Source: Bradyrhizobium sp. URHD0069 | Lineage (GTDB): Bacteria > Pseudomonadota > Alphaproteobacteria > Rhizobiales > Xanthobacteraceae | Assembly (NCBI RefSeq): GCF_000701345.1 | Contig: NZ_JNIJ01000005.1 | Location: 186,001 to 250,000 of the forward strand | Length of the DNA: 64,000 nt | Reading direction: 5' to 3' | Shown: one piece after another, positions 18,012 to 31,203 of the stretch | How positions within the stretch are numbered: the first letter of the stretch is position 1 | Layout: every line of letters begins with the position of its first letter | Made by a program: the position numbers and the translations under genes | Notes under the pieces: model-generated | The model's input: the letters and a program-made list of their open reading frames with translations, nothing else | Told to the model about the DNA's origin: nothing | The model's database searches: none

Positions 18012-18231
18012 CGTTGTCGTCACCATCTAGGCTCTTAACCACCCCCGGAAAACACTGTTTCACCGCCATTATTTGAGCGGGAATTGCGCTAACATGCGTT
18101 AAATAGTCCTGCGTGGTTCCCTTGGCATCGAGCGGGGCGGCACCTAGATTGTAGTGCAGTCGACCAAGGGTTTCCCTGGTGCCTGCCAAAGGACATAAGG
18201 CCGCGATCCGCGCGACCACGAAGGAAGATCG

Positions 18232-20148
<1,917 letters not shown>

Positions 20149-20183
20149 GGCGTTTTATTCTGGGCGTTCTCTTCTGAAAGTGA

Positions 20184-20209
20184 AACGCGGCGGCAACGCC
20201 GCGTTTTTT
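20184..20209 (+). terminator. Rho-independent terminator after ftsH
   Basis: AACGCGGCG-GCAA-CGCCGCGTT followed by a T run. It lies between the convergent ftsH and metE genes; the A-rich left side could let it act weakly in the other direction too. Confidence 0.88.
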
Positions 20210-20279
20210 GTTGTACTGCGGCTGGCGAGTTGCGTCTTCTTCATCATGACTATGGTTGGCGTCCATCCGGGCTGGTGGT

Positions 20280-22661
20280 TCAGGGCAGCGCGCGCAATTC
20301 ACGGGCGGCGGCGACCATGTTGGTCAGCGCCGGCCGGACCTCCCCCCATTTGCGGGTCTTCAAGCCGCAGTCGGGATTGATCCAGAGCTGCGCGTCGGAA
20401 AGCCGTTGCCTCGCAAGTTTTAGCAGCTCGGTCATCTCGCCGATTTCGGGTACGCGCGGCGAATGGATGTCGTAGACGCCGGGGCCGATTTCGTTGGGAT
20501 AACGGTAGCCCTTGAAGGCGTCGAGCAATTCCATTTTGGAGCGTGAGGTCTCGATCGAGATCACGTCGGCGTCCATGGCGCCGATCGCATCGATGATGTC
20601 GTTGAATTCCGAGTAGCACATGTGGGTGTGGATCTGGGTCTCGTCGCGCACGCAGGAGGAACAGATGCGAAAACTCTCGACCGCCCAGTCGAGATAATTT
20701 TGCCATTCCGATTCGCGCAGCGGCAGACCCTCCCGCAGCGCCGCTTCGTCGATCTGGATCATGCCGGCGCCGGCGGCTTCGAGATCGGCGACCTCGTCAC
20801 GAATCGCGAGCGCGATCTGGCGGCAGGCCGCGCTGCGCGGAATATCGTCGCGGACGAACGACCAGTTCAGGATGGTCACGGGCCCGGTGAGCATCGCCTT
20901 CATCGGCCGTTTTGTGAGCGACTGCGCATAGGTCCACCATTCCACCGTCATCGGCCGGGCGCGCGAGACGTCCCCGAACAGCACCGGCGGACGGACGTAA
21001 CGCGATCCGTAGGACTGCACCCAGCCGTGCTTGGTAAAGGCGAAGCCTGCAAGCTGCTCGCCGAAATACTGCACCATGTCGTTGCGTTCGAACTCGCCAT
21101 GCACCAGCACGTCGAGACCGATATTTTCCTGCCAGCGCACGGTGCGCGCGGTCTGGTTCTGCAGGAACGTCTCGTAGGCGGCGTCGCTGAGTGCGCCCCT
21201 GGCATGCGCGGCGCGGGCATTCCTGATATCGGCGGTTTGCGGGAACGAGCCGATGGTGGTGGTCGGAAAACGCGGCAATTTGAAACGCTCGTGCTGAATT
21301 CTGGCACGCTCATTGAAGGCGCTGACGCGTTTGCCGAGTGCTGGGGTCAGTGTTGCGACCCGCTTCGCCACCGCGGCGTCATGCACCTTGGGCGACGCCT
21401 TGCGCGCCGCGGCAGCCGTGGCCGACGCGACCAAAACGTCTTTCACCGAATCCCGGCCATCAGCGAGCGCTGTGCCGAGCGTTGCAAGTTCGCCCATTTT
21501 TTGCACCGAGAAGGCGAGCCAGCCTTTCAGGTCGGAATCGAGGTCGGTCTCCAAATCCAGATCGATCGGGACATGCAGCAGCGAACAGGATGGCGAAATT
21601 TGAATTTGCCCAGCGCCGCGTCTCGCGATCACCGGCTCAAGCCGGTCGAGCATTTCAGGCAAATTCGCGCGCCAGATATTGCGGCCGTCGATGATTCCGA
21701 GCGACAGCACCAGTCCTTTGGGCGCTTTCTTCAGGACATCGTCGATCTGGTTCGGCGCACGAACCAAGTCGAGGTGAAGCCCGGCTACGGGGAGCGCCAC
21801 GGCGGTGCTGAGATTGTCGCCGAGACCGCCGAAATAGGTCGTGAGCATGATCTTGAGGTCGGGCAGCGCCTCTGCGAATGTCGTATAGGCGCGGCGCAGG
21901 GCGTCGCGGGCCGCTGCATCGAGATCGAGCACCAGGCAGGGTTCGTCGAGCTGCACCCACTCCGCGCCGCTGGCGGCAAGCTCACGGAGGATTTCGACAT
22001 AGACCGGCAGCAGCCGGTCCAGCAGCGACAGCGGGTCGAAGCCGGCATCGCTGCTCTTGGCGAGTTTTAGAAATGTGACCGGCCCGATCAGCACCGGCCG
22101 GGTCTGGTAGCCCAGCGCTTTGGCCTCCTGGTATTCTTCGATCGGCTTGCGCGAGGCCAGTGCAAAAGTCTGATCCTTGCGCAGGTCCGGCACCATGTAG
22201 TGGTAATTGGTGTCGAACCATTTTGTCATTTCCTGCGCGGGCACGCCGTGACCATGGCCATGACCGTGCGCGCAGGCGTCGTCATGAGCTTGCGTTTCCG
22301 ATCCGCGCGCCATCGCAAAATAAGTTGCGAGCGGCACCTCGCCGCCTTTCCAGCCGTAGATTTCCGGAATGGCGCCGACCATGACGCTGGTATCGAGCAC
22401 CTGATCGTAGAATGAAAAATCGTTCGACGGGATCACCGTGATGCCGAGCTTTTTCTGGCGCGCCCAGTTGGCGGCACGAAGCCCGGCGGCGGTCTCGCGC
22501 AGGGCTTTTTCGTCCGATGCGCCGGACCAGAAACTCTCCAGCGCCAGTTTTAGTTCGCGGCGCGGCCCGATGCGCGGCGTGCCGAGCGTCGCGACAGCGA
22601 TAGTGGAAGCAGAAGTTGTGGAAGCAGATGATTTGGTAGCAGACGATTTGGAAGCAGACAT
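20280..22661 (-). CDS. metE: Cobalamin-independent methionine synthase MetE
   Basis: A 793-residue enzyme (5-methyltetrahydropteroyltriglutamate-homocysteine methyltransferase) that makes methionine without B12. It has the double-barrel layout: an N-terminal half with MTKWFDTNYHYMVPDL and a C-terminal half with the zinc ligands in QIHTHMCYSEFNDI and INPDCGLKTRKW. Two oddities: the N-terminus is Ser/Thr/Lys-rich and built on a 15-base repeat (22603-22662), and a His-Gly run (HGHGHGHG) sits just before the TKWFDTNYHY motif. A cobalamin riboswitch at 22785-22965 precedes it, so it should be repressed when B12 is available. Confidence 0.97.
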   Translation of the reverse strand: MSASKSSATKSSASTTSASTIAVATLGTPRIGPRRELKLALESFWSGASDEKALRETAAGLRAANWARQKKLGITVIPSNDFSFYDQVLDTSVMVGAIPEIYGWKGGEVPLATYFAMARGSETQAHDDACAHGHGHGHGVPAQEMTKWFDTNYHYMVPDLRKDQTFALASRKPIEEYQEAKALGYQTRPVLIGPVTFLKLAKSSDAGFDPLSLLDRLLPVYVEILRELAASGAEWVQLDEPCLVLDLDAAARDALRRAYTTFAEALPDLKIMLTTYFGGLGDNLSTAVALPVAGLHLDLVRAPNQIDDVLKKAPKGLVLSLGIIDGRNIWRANLPEMLDRLEPVIARRGAGQIQISPSCSLLHVPIDLDLETDLDSDLKGWLAFSVQKMGELATLGTALADGRDSVKDVLVASATAAAARKASPKVHDAAVAKRVATLTPALGKRVSAFNERARIQHERFKLPRFPTTTIGSFPQTADIRNARAAHARGALSDAAYETFLQNQTARTVRWQENIGLDVLVHGEFERNDMVQYFGEQLAGFAFTKHGWVQSYGSRYVRPPVLFGDVSRARPMTVEWWTYAQSLTKRPMKAMLTGPVTILNWSFVRDDIPRSAACRQIALAIRDEVADLEAAGAGMIQIDEAALREGLPLRESEWQNYLDWAVESFRICSSCVRDETQIHTHMCYSEFNDIIDAIGAMDADVISIETSRSKMELLDAFKGYRYPNEIGPGVYDIHSPRVPEIGEMTELLKLARQRLSDAQLWINPDCGLKTRKWGEVRPALTNMVAAARELRALP

Positions 22662-22662
22662 G
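22603..22662 (-). repeat. 15-base tandem repeat at the 5' end of metE
   Basis: On the plus strand, four 15-base units at 22603, 22618, 22633 and 22648 resemble GTGGAAGCAGATGAT. They encode the Ser/Ala/Thr/Lys-rich start of MetE (SASKSSATKSSAST). The last unit includes the start codon. Confidence 0.85.
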
Positions 22663-22784
22663 GCTCAACCCCAAAAGTTGGGGGCAAAGGCCAAAGTGAC
22701 ACGTCTGGATTCCGCAACAGCACAGTGCGCGCGGAATCGCAACCGCACCACCGGGACACCCCGCCCGAGGACGTGTATGTTGTC

Positions 22785-22965
22785 GAGGCAGGTCTCCTGG
22801 CTCACGGGTCGATGCTGCTGTCCGGCCTTCCCGAAACCGTGTCAGGTCTCAGTGGCATGTTTGAACAGCGGCTCACCGCTTACAGTTGCGGGGGCAGCTC
22901 CGGCTTTGGCTCAACGCCGCACCGGCTTCCCTCTTAGCTTCGGGCCGAATGAGCCCGAAGAACCA
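22785..22965 (-). ncRNA. Cobalamin riboswitch controlling metE
   Basis: Read on the minus strand, the region contains GAGGGAAGCCGGTG, then GCTGCCCCCGCAACTGTAAG (near 22896-22877), and the B12 box AGCCAGGAGACCTGCC at 22802-22787, in the order expected for an adenosyl- or methylcobalamin aptamer. A downstream block at 22774-22744 (containing CGGGCGGGGTGTCC) matches one after the nrd riboswitch and probably forms part of the expression platform. It lies about 125 bases before the metE start. No clear U-rich terminator was seen, which favours translational control. Confidence 0.93.
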
Positions 22966-23114
22966 CGACGGGCTCACTTACAGGCAACACGGTGCGGGCG
23001 TCAACTCGACCGGAGTTTCCGGGCTTTGTGACAGTTCAACAAATTTCTGTGGTGCAATCCTGCGCGGTGCATTGACAGGCTTCCGCGAATAACACCACAT
23101 ATGGGCGTCACGGT

Positions 23115-23300
23115 TCGCCTCGTCGCAAGACTTGGTGGCTAAGAGGGAAGCCGGTGAATTGCACCTTGTGTGCACGATTCCGGCGCTGCCCCCGCAACTG
23201 TAAGCAGCGAGTTTCGCCCGACCAGACGTCACTGATGCGTTTTCGCATTGGGAAGACCGGGCGCGATGACGACCTGCGAGCCAGGAAACCTGCCGCGACA
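23115..23300 (+). ncRNA. Cobalamin riboswitch controlling nrdAB
   Basis: The plus strand holds GAGGGAAGCCGGTGAA, then GCGCTGCCCCCGCAACTGTA (23184-23203) and the B12 box AGCCAGGAAACCTGCC (23279-23294). These are the conserved cobalamin-aptamer elements in the right order. The following block 23309-23338 matches the block after the metE riboswitch. It is head-to-head with that riboswitch and about 137 bases before the nrdA start. B12 should lower expression of the downstream B12-independent reductase. Confidence 0.93.
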
Positions 23301-23436
23301 CCGAAAGAACGTCCACGGGCGGGGTGTCCGGCGGTCGCTAGCATTTTCGTGCCGGCGTTTTGCCGCCGGTATCGATGCAGCGTCCCTCCAAGGTTCCCCG
23401 CCTGATCGCAACAACGCATCATCACGGGGTCTGCCG

Positions 23437-26349
<2,913 letters not shown>

Positions 26350-26377
26350 GCGGCGCAGTACCCAAGGAATAATCACC

Positions 26378-27505
26378 ATGCTCGACTGGTCCGAACCATC
26401 CGCGGCCGCGCGCCATGCGCCGCCATCCTTCCTGAATCCCGAAGCCGGAGCCGATCAAACCGGCCTCGGCGCCATTGATCGCCATGGCGGCCGGGTCTCC
26501 GTCGACGAAAAGCGCATGATCAACTGCCGTGCCGACGTCAATCAGCTGCTGCCGCTGAAATACAAATGGGCCTGGGAAAAATATCTCGCCGGCTGCAACA
26601 ACCACTGGATGCCGACCGAAGTGTCGATGCAACCCGACATCGCGCTGTGGAAGTCACGCGACGGCCTCACCGAGGATGAGCGCCGCGCCATCAGGCGCAA
26701 TCTCGGGTTCTTCGCGGCATCCGAGAGCCTCGTCGCCAACAACATCGTGCTGGCGATCTATCGGCACCTCACCAATCCGGAATGCCGTCAATATCTGCTG
26801 CGGCAGTCTTTCGAGGAGGCGGTACACACCCACACCTTCCAATACATCGTCGAAAGCCTCGGCCTCGACGAAGGCGAGCTGTTCAACATGTACAGGGAAG
26901 TACCCTCGGTCACCGACAAGGCGGCCTGGGCACTGAAGCACACCCAGCATCTCGACGACCCCGATTTCAGGACCGGGACGCCGGAGGCCGACCAGGCGTT
27001 CCTGCGCGATCTCGTCGCCTTCTACGTCATCTTCGAAGGCATGTGGTTCTATACCGGTTTTGCGCAGATTCTGTCGCTCGGCCGCCGCAACAAGATGGTC
27101 GGCATCGCCGAACAGTATCAATACATCCTGCGCGACGAATCCATTCACCTCAACTTCGGCATCGACGTCATCAACCAGATCCGGATTGAGAATCCGGACC
27201 TTTGGACCGACGCATTCCAGGAGCAGATTCGCGCCATGATCCGTACCGCCGCCGAACTGGAGGCCGCCTACGGCCGGGACACCATGCCGCGCGGCTTCCT
27301 TGGCCTCAATGCCGCACTCTGCGAAACCTACATGCATTTCATCGCCAACCGGCGCTGCGCGCAGTTGGGGCTTTCGCGGGTGTTTGACGAGACCGAGAAT
27401 CCGTTTCCATGGATGTCGGAAGCGATGGACCTCAAGAAAGAAAAGAATTTCTTTGAGACTCGGGTGATCGAATACCAGAACGGCGGCGCGCTAAACTGGG
27501 AATAG
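26378..27505 (+). CDS. nrdB: Ribonucleoside-diphosphate reductase beta subunit, class Ic (Mn/Fe) type
   Basis: A 375-residue R2 protein. Metal ligands fit the R2 pattern: Glu116 (SESLVANN), Glu147 and His150 (EEAVHTHTF), then a Glu in VIFEGMWF and Glu/His in [12 protein letters not shown]. The residue at the radical Tyr position is Phe154, and the first ligand is Glu rather than Asp. Both are hallmarks of class Ic enzymes such as Chlamydia trachomatis R2 (Phe127, Glu89), which use a Mn(IV)/Fe(III) centre instead of a Tyr radical. The C-terminus [10 protein letters not shown] also resembles the Chlamydia protein. ATG at 26378 follows AAGGAATAATC. Confidence 0.95.
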   Translation: MLDWSEPSAAARHAPPSFLNPEAGADQTGLGAIDRHGGRVSVDEKRMINCRADVNQLLPLKYKWAWEKYLAGCNNHWMPTEVSMQPDIALWKSRDGLTEDERRAIRRNLGFFAASESLVANNIVLAIYRHLTNPECRQYLLRQSFEEAVHTHTFQYIVESLGLDEGELFNMYREVPSVTDKAAWALKHTQHLDDPDFRTGTPEADQAFLRDLVAFYVIFEGMWFYTGFAQILSLGRRNKMVGIAEQYQYILRDESIHLNFGIDVINQIRIENPDLWTDAFQEQIRAMIRTAAELEAAYGRDTMPRGFLGLNAALCETYMHFIANRRCAQLGLSRVFDETENPFPWMSEAMDLKKEKNFFETRVIEYQNGGALNWE

Positions 27506-27589
27506 GCACACCACGCGCCGCCTGCGGCAAAACAACCCGACGGGCAAGATTCCGCTTAACCTGTCGGGCAAATCATCTTTACAAGCTCG

Positions 27590-28060
27590 CCCCATCCCGT
27601 CCCACTTAGAGGGGCGTTTCGCGGACGTCACGAACGCGGGATGGGATGCGGTGGACGCGGCAGCGTTAGGCGTGAAACGTGATGGCAGGGCGGGTTTTGG
27701 ATTGAGCCAGACCCGTGAGCGATCAACAGCACACAGACGAACGATGTTGCTGCGTACGGTGAAGCCGTGTGGTCCTGGCACCCGTTGCTGGTGTCAAGCT
27801 GGCGGAGGCATGTCGGCCCGACCGGGCGCGGATAGGCCGTTAATTCGCCAGCGATGGTGACAAGACGAATTCGTCGCCAGGGAGAGCGCGGAGTAAGCCG
27901 TAAAGCCATTGCGCAGGGAATGCCGGATTGCCTCCGCTGAACCTGTATGCTCGTGTGCGTTTTCCTTACCCATTTTGCACACGGGACCGCGGGTGCAGCG
28001 CGCATCCGGCATTCCCTGCTCCCTCTTTTCTCGAGGGACAACATTCGTGCAAAGCTCGGG
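27590..28060. repeat. Long dispersed Bradyrhizobium repeat, non-coding
   Basis: Nearly 950 bases between nrdB and the next tetR have no recognisable gene. About 470 of them (for example the strings GGCAGGGCGGGTTTTGGATT, GGTGTCAAGCTGGCGGAGGC and TTTTGCACACGGGACCGCGG) match, from memory, a repeat that recurs in many Bradyrhizobium intergenic regions. It is often mis-annotated as proteins, such as the minus-strand frame 27628-28044 containing LRQLDTSNGCQDHTASPYAA. Boundaries are approximate. Bases 28061-28332 show nothing clear. Confidence 0.6.
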
Positions 28061-28332
28061 CGCCAGCCGCGCCGCGAGATCGCGGAGTCATTTTTGAAAA
28101 TGGCCGCCTTACACCAGCAACCAGCTCCGAATCATCGGCAGAATGAAAATTCCCACATGATGACGAAGCTGATCGTCTTGGCCTTGGTCCTGCGCCGCGC
28201 CAGTCCCTGGTGGCGGCAGGAAGCCGTCACCGTCGCAGGCATCAGTCGCCAGGGCCTAGATGCGCGTCGGACGTGACCGCGCGTTGCACCGGTGCATTCC
28301 TGAATCGTCATTTTTATAACTTGCCATCAGGT

Positions 28333-28348
28333 CTGAACAGGTGTTCAG
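28333..28348. promoter_or_regulatory. Probable TetR operator upstream of the 28454 regulator
   Basis: CTGAACAGGTGTTCAG, perfect 7-base arms around GG, 105 bases before the regulator start. The pattern (GAACA-n2-TGTTC) fits TetR-family operators and suggests self-regulation. Confidence 0.5.
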
Positions 28349-28453
28349 TTCTTCGAAGCGATTTGCACAAAATTCGCCCAAAACACTGAAGACACGCGTG
28401 TTCTCGACCCGGTTAGCTTGGGGCAGAACGCGCTCAGGGACGAGAAACGCGTC

Positions 28454-29173
28454 ATGGTTTATCGGCGGACTCATCAAGTAGTGAAGCGCCTCGCGGCACG
28501 GCGTAGCGCCATTTTGGCGGCGGCGCGGGATGCCGCCGCCGATGGTGGGATCACCGCGGTGCAGATCGCGCCGGTTGCGATCCGCGCCAACGTCGCCGCC
28601 GGTACCGTCTACCGCTATTTCCCCTCGAAAGCGGACCTGATTTCCGAACTGATCGCCGACGTCTCGCGCGATGAACTGGCCGCGATCCGCCGCGCGGCGG
28701 ACGCGGCGCCCGGGCCGTCTTCGGCGCTGGCGGCGGCCGTCACGACCGTAGCGGTTCATGTGCTGTCGCAGCGCAAGCTCGCATGGGGCATCCTGGCTGA
28801 ACCGGTCGATGTCGACGTCACTGCGTCGCGGCTGGCAAGCCGCCGCGAGATCGCCGGCGAGATCGCTGCACGGATAGACGCGGCGGTTCGCGCCGGACAT
28901 CTGCCGGCGCAGGACACCTCGCTCGCCGCGACGGCGCTGCTTGGCGCGCTGCGTGAATCGCTGGTGGGGCCGCTGGCGCCGGACAATTTGGATGACCCGG
29001 CGAGGCTGCGCGACGCCGTCCAGACCGTGACGCTACTGGCACTGCGCGCCGTCGGCGTCATGGACGCGCGCGCCCGCGGCCTCGTGGTGCAGGCGGTGCT
29101 GCCGGCAAACGCTGGTGGGCGCACAAACAATCGCAACTCCGACATTGCTTTGACGCAACAATCCGCCAAATAG
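28454..29173 (+). CDS. TetR/AcrR family transcriptional regulator
   Basis: A 239-residue TetR-type repressor. The helix-turn-helix spans ARDAAADGGITAVQIAPVAI, ending in the recognition segment NVAAGTVYRYFPSKADLISE. The helical C-terminal domain has no recognised ligand signature. ATG at 28454 gives MVYRRTHQVVKRLAARRSAI; a TTG at 28418 would add twelve residues of unrelated sequence. It precedes the osmC-like gene by 50 bases, so the two may form an operon responding to oxidants or another toxic compound; this is inference. Confidence 0.88.
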   Translation: MVYRRTHQVVKRLAARRSAILAAARDAAADGGITAVQIAPVAIRANVAAGTVYRYFPSKADLISELIADVSRDELAAIRRAADAAPGPSSALAAAVTTVAVHVLSQRKLAWGILAEPVDVDVTASRLASRREIAGEIAARIDAAVRAGHLPAQDTSLAATALLGALRESLVGPLAPDNLDDPARLRDAVQTVTLLALRAVGVMDARARGLVVQAVLPANAGGRTNNRNSDIALTQQSAK

Positions 29174-29223
29174 GGTGGTAGCCGCCCGATCGGCGGCCCG
29201 ACAGACGATGTAAGGAGTCACAC

Positions 29224-29652
29224 ATGCCAACGACTTCAGGATCGGCCAAATGGCAGGGCGGTATCAAGGACGGCAAGGGCGCGATCTCGACCAAGAGCGG
29301 CGCGCTGAAAGATTATCCTTATGGCTTCGCCAGCCGCTTCGAGGGCAAGCCCGGCTCAAATCCGGAAGAACTTATCGGCGCGGCGCATGCTGCCTGTTTC
29401 ACGATGGCGCTGTCGCTGATCCTCGGCGAAGCCAAGCTCACCGCCGAGCAGATGGAGACCAAGGCCGATGTCACGCTTGAAAAGCAGGGCGATGGCTTTG
29501 CCATCACTTCGGTGCACCTCTCCTTGAATGCAAAGATTCCCGGCGCGGACAAGGCGAAATTCGAGGAACTGGTCGCTAAGGCAAAAGCCGGATGTCCAGT
29601 GTCGAAGGTGCTGAATACGAAGATCACGATGGACGCGACGCTCGTCTCCTGA
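29224..29652 (+). CDS. OsmC family peroxiredoxin-like protein
   Basis: A 142-residue OsmC/Ohr-fold protein that reduces organic hydroperoxides. The two active-site cysteines are Cys58 (AHAACFTMALS) and Cys124 (KAGCPVSKVL); Arg38 (ASRFEG) and Glu48/Glu49 (NPEEL) also fit. The sequence is closer to OsmC than to Ohr (YPYGFASRFEG, GSNPEELIGAA). A good ribosome binding site, AAGGAG, lies upstream. It follows a TetR regulator and is convergent with pyruvate kinase. Confidence 0.92.
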   Translation: MPTTSGSAKWQGGIKDGKGAISTKSGALKDYPYGFASRFEGKPGSNPEELIGAAHAACFTMALSLILGEAKLTAEQMETKADVTLEKQGDGFAITSVHLSLNAKIPGADKAKFEELVAKAKAGCPVSKVLNTKITMDATLVS

Positions 29653-29766
29653 TTCTGAGGGGCGGCGTCTCTTCGCCGCGTCTCGAAGGATGAGGCCTGA
29701 TGGTTGGAGGCGGCGCAACAGCGCCTCCGCGGTCTTCACGATCGCCGCCCCAGGGGGCGTCGCGCC

Positions 29767-31203
29767 TCACATGTCCGCGTCGCCATCGGGGCCGACCGAG
29801 GCGATGCGCACCATGTTGGTGGTGCCGGGGGCGCGGAGCGGGATTCCCGCGACGATGATGACGCGCTGTCCGGCCCTGGCAAAGCCGTCGCGAAACGCGA
29901 TGCGGCCGGCCCGGTTAACCATGTCGTCCTGGTCCTTCGCGTCTTCCGCGACCACACAATGCACGCCCCAGACCACAGACAGCTTGCGTCCCGTCGAGAG
30001 GTTCGGCGTGATCGCCACCACTGGCGGCTTGGGCCGCTCGCGCGCCACGCGGATCGCCGTCGAGCCGGAACTGGTCCAGCAGATGATCGCGGAAAGATCG
30101 AGCGTCTCGGCCATCTGCCGCGCGGCGTCGGCAATGGCGTCGCCGACGGTCGCTTCCGGTTCGGCGCGCTGCGCACTGAGTGCGCCGCGATAGAGTGGAT
30201 CGCGCTCCACCTCCTCGCCGATACGGTTCATCGTCGAAACCGCTTCGACCGGAAATTTGCCGGCCGCCGATTCTGCCGACAGCATGATCGCGTCGGCGCC
30301 TTCGTAAATCGCTGTCGCGACGTCCGAGACTTCGGCGCGCGTCGGCACCGGAGACTGGATCATCGATTCCAGCATCTGGGTTGCGATCACCACGGGCTTG
30401 CCGGCGCGGCGCGCCATCCGCGTCATCTGTTTCTGTAAGCTGGGCACCCGCTCCAGCGGCAGCTCGACGCCGAGATCGCCGCGCGCCACCATCAAGGCGT
30501 CGGAGGCCTCGATAATTTCGGGAAGCCGGTCGATCGCCTGCGGCTTTTCGATCTTGGCCATCACCGCAGCGCGGCCGCGGATCATTTTCTTCGCTTCATG
30601 GACGTCCTCGGCGCGCTGCACGAACGAGAGCGCGACCCAATCGATCCCCGTCACCAGCGCGGCCTCGAGGTCGGCGCGGTCCTTCGGAGTCATGGCGGAT
30701 ACCGGCAAATCGGTGTCGGGCAGGCTCACGCCCTTGCGGTCCGACATCTTGCCGCCGATCACGACGCGAGTGAGGGCGCGCTCGGGGGAAGTTTCCTCAG
30801 CAATCAGGCGCACCTTGCCGTCGTCGAGCAGCAGCGCATGACCCGGCTTCAGTGCGGCGAGAATTTCCGGATGCGGAAGCTGGACGCGGCTGTTGTCGCC
30901 GGGCGCCTTGTCGGAATCCAGCACGAAGCGTTCGCCGTTCTTGAGCTGGATCGATCCCTCGGTGAACGATCCCAGGCGCAGCTTCGGCCCCTGCAGATCG
31001 ACCAGAATGCCGATCGGGCGGCCGTAGCTGGACTCGACGCTGCGAATGGTCTTGACCAGTTCGCGCATCTTGTCGTGCGAGGTGTGGCTCATATTGATGC
31101 GGAAGACGTCGGCACCGGCTTCGAACAGGCGGCGGATCATCGCGCTGTCGGAAGATGCAGGGCCAAGCGTTGCAAGGATCTTGATGCGGCGCAGACGCCT
31201 CAT
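29767..31203 (-). CDS. pyk: Pyruvate kinase
   Basis: A 478-residue glycolytic enzyme converting phosphoenolpyruvate and ADP to pyruvate and ATP. It opens RRIKILATLGPASSD with the conserved RINMSH, has the active-site signature MAKIEKPQAI with the catalytic Lys, then ARGDLGVELPLERVP and TQMLESMIQSPVPTRAEVSD. The C-terminal domain carries VTSSG-like ICWTSSGSTAI. The start codon overlaps the stop of the upstream DUF1036 gene (ATGA), so the two are translationally coupled. Length is normal. Confidence 0.96.
   Translation of the reverse strand: MRRLRRIKILATLGPASSDSAMIRRLFEAGADVFRINMSHTSHDKMRELVKTIRSVESSYGRPIGILVDLQGPKLRLGSFTEGSIQLKNGERFVLDSDKAPGDNSRVQLPHPEILAALKPGHALLLDDGKVRLIAEETSPERALTRVVIGGKMSDRKGVSLPDTDLPVSAMTPKDRADLEAALVTGIDWVALSFVQRAEDVHEAKKMIRGRAAVMAKIEKPQAIDRLPEIIEASDALMVARGDLGVELPLERVPSLQKQMTRMARRAGKPVVIATQMLESMIQSPVPTRAEVSDVATAIYEGADAIMLSAESAAGKFPVEAVSTMNRIGEEVERDPLYRGALSAQRAEPEATVGDAIADAARQMAETLDLSAIICWTSSGSTAIRVARERPKPPVVAITPNLSTGRKLSVVWGVHCVVAEDAKDQDDMVNRAGRIAFRDGFARAGQRVIIVAGIPLRAPGTTNMVRIASVGPDGDADM

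Noticed and set aside
20622..22070. Long plus-strand open frame (482 codons) opposite metE
   Set aside because: Antisense shadow in high-GC DNA; metE on the minus strand has full-length homology and motifs, and the plus frame shows no family features.
23248..23436. Upstream extension of the nrdA frame
   Set aside because: Runs through the cobalamin aptamer and expression platform; the reductase homology starts after 23437.
27628..28044. 138-codon minus-strand frame in the long repeat
   Set aside because: Composition and recurrence fit a dispersed non-coding repeat that is often mis-annotated as protein.
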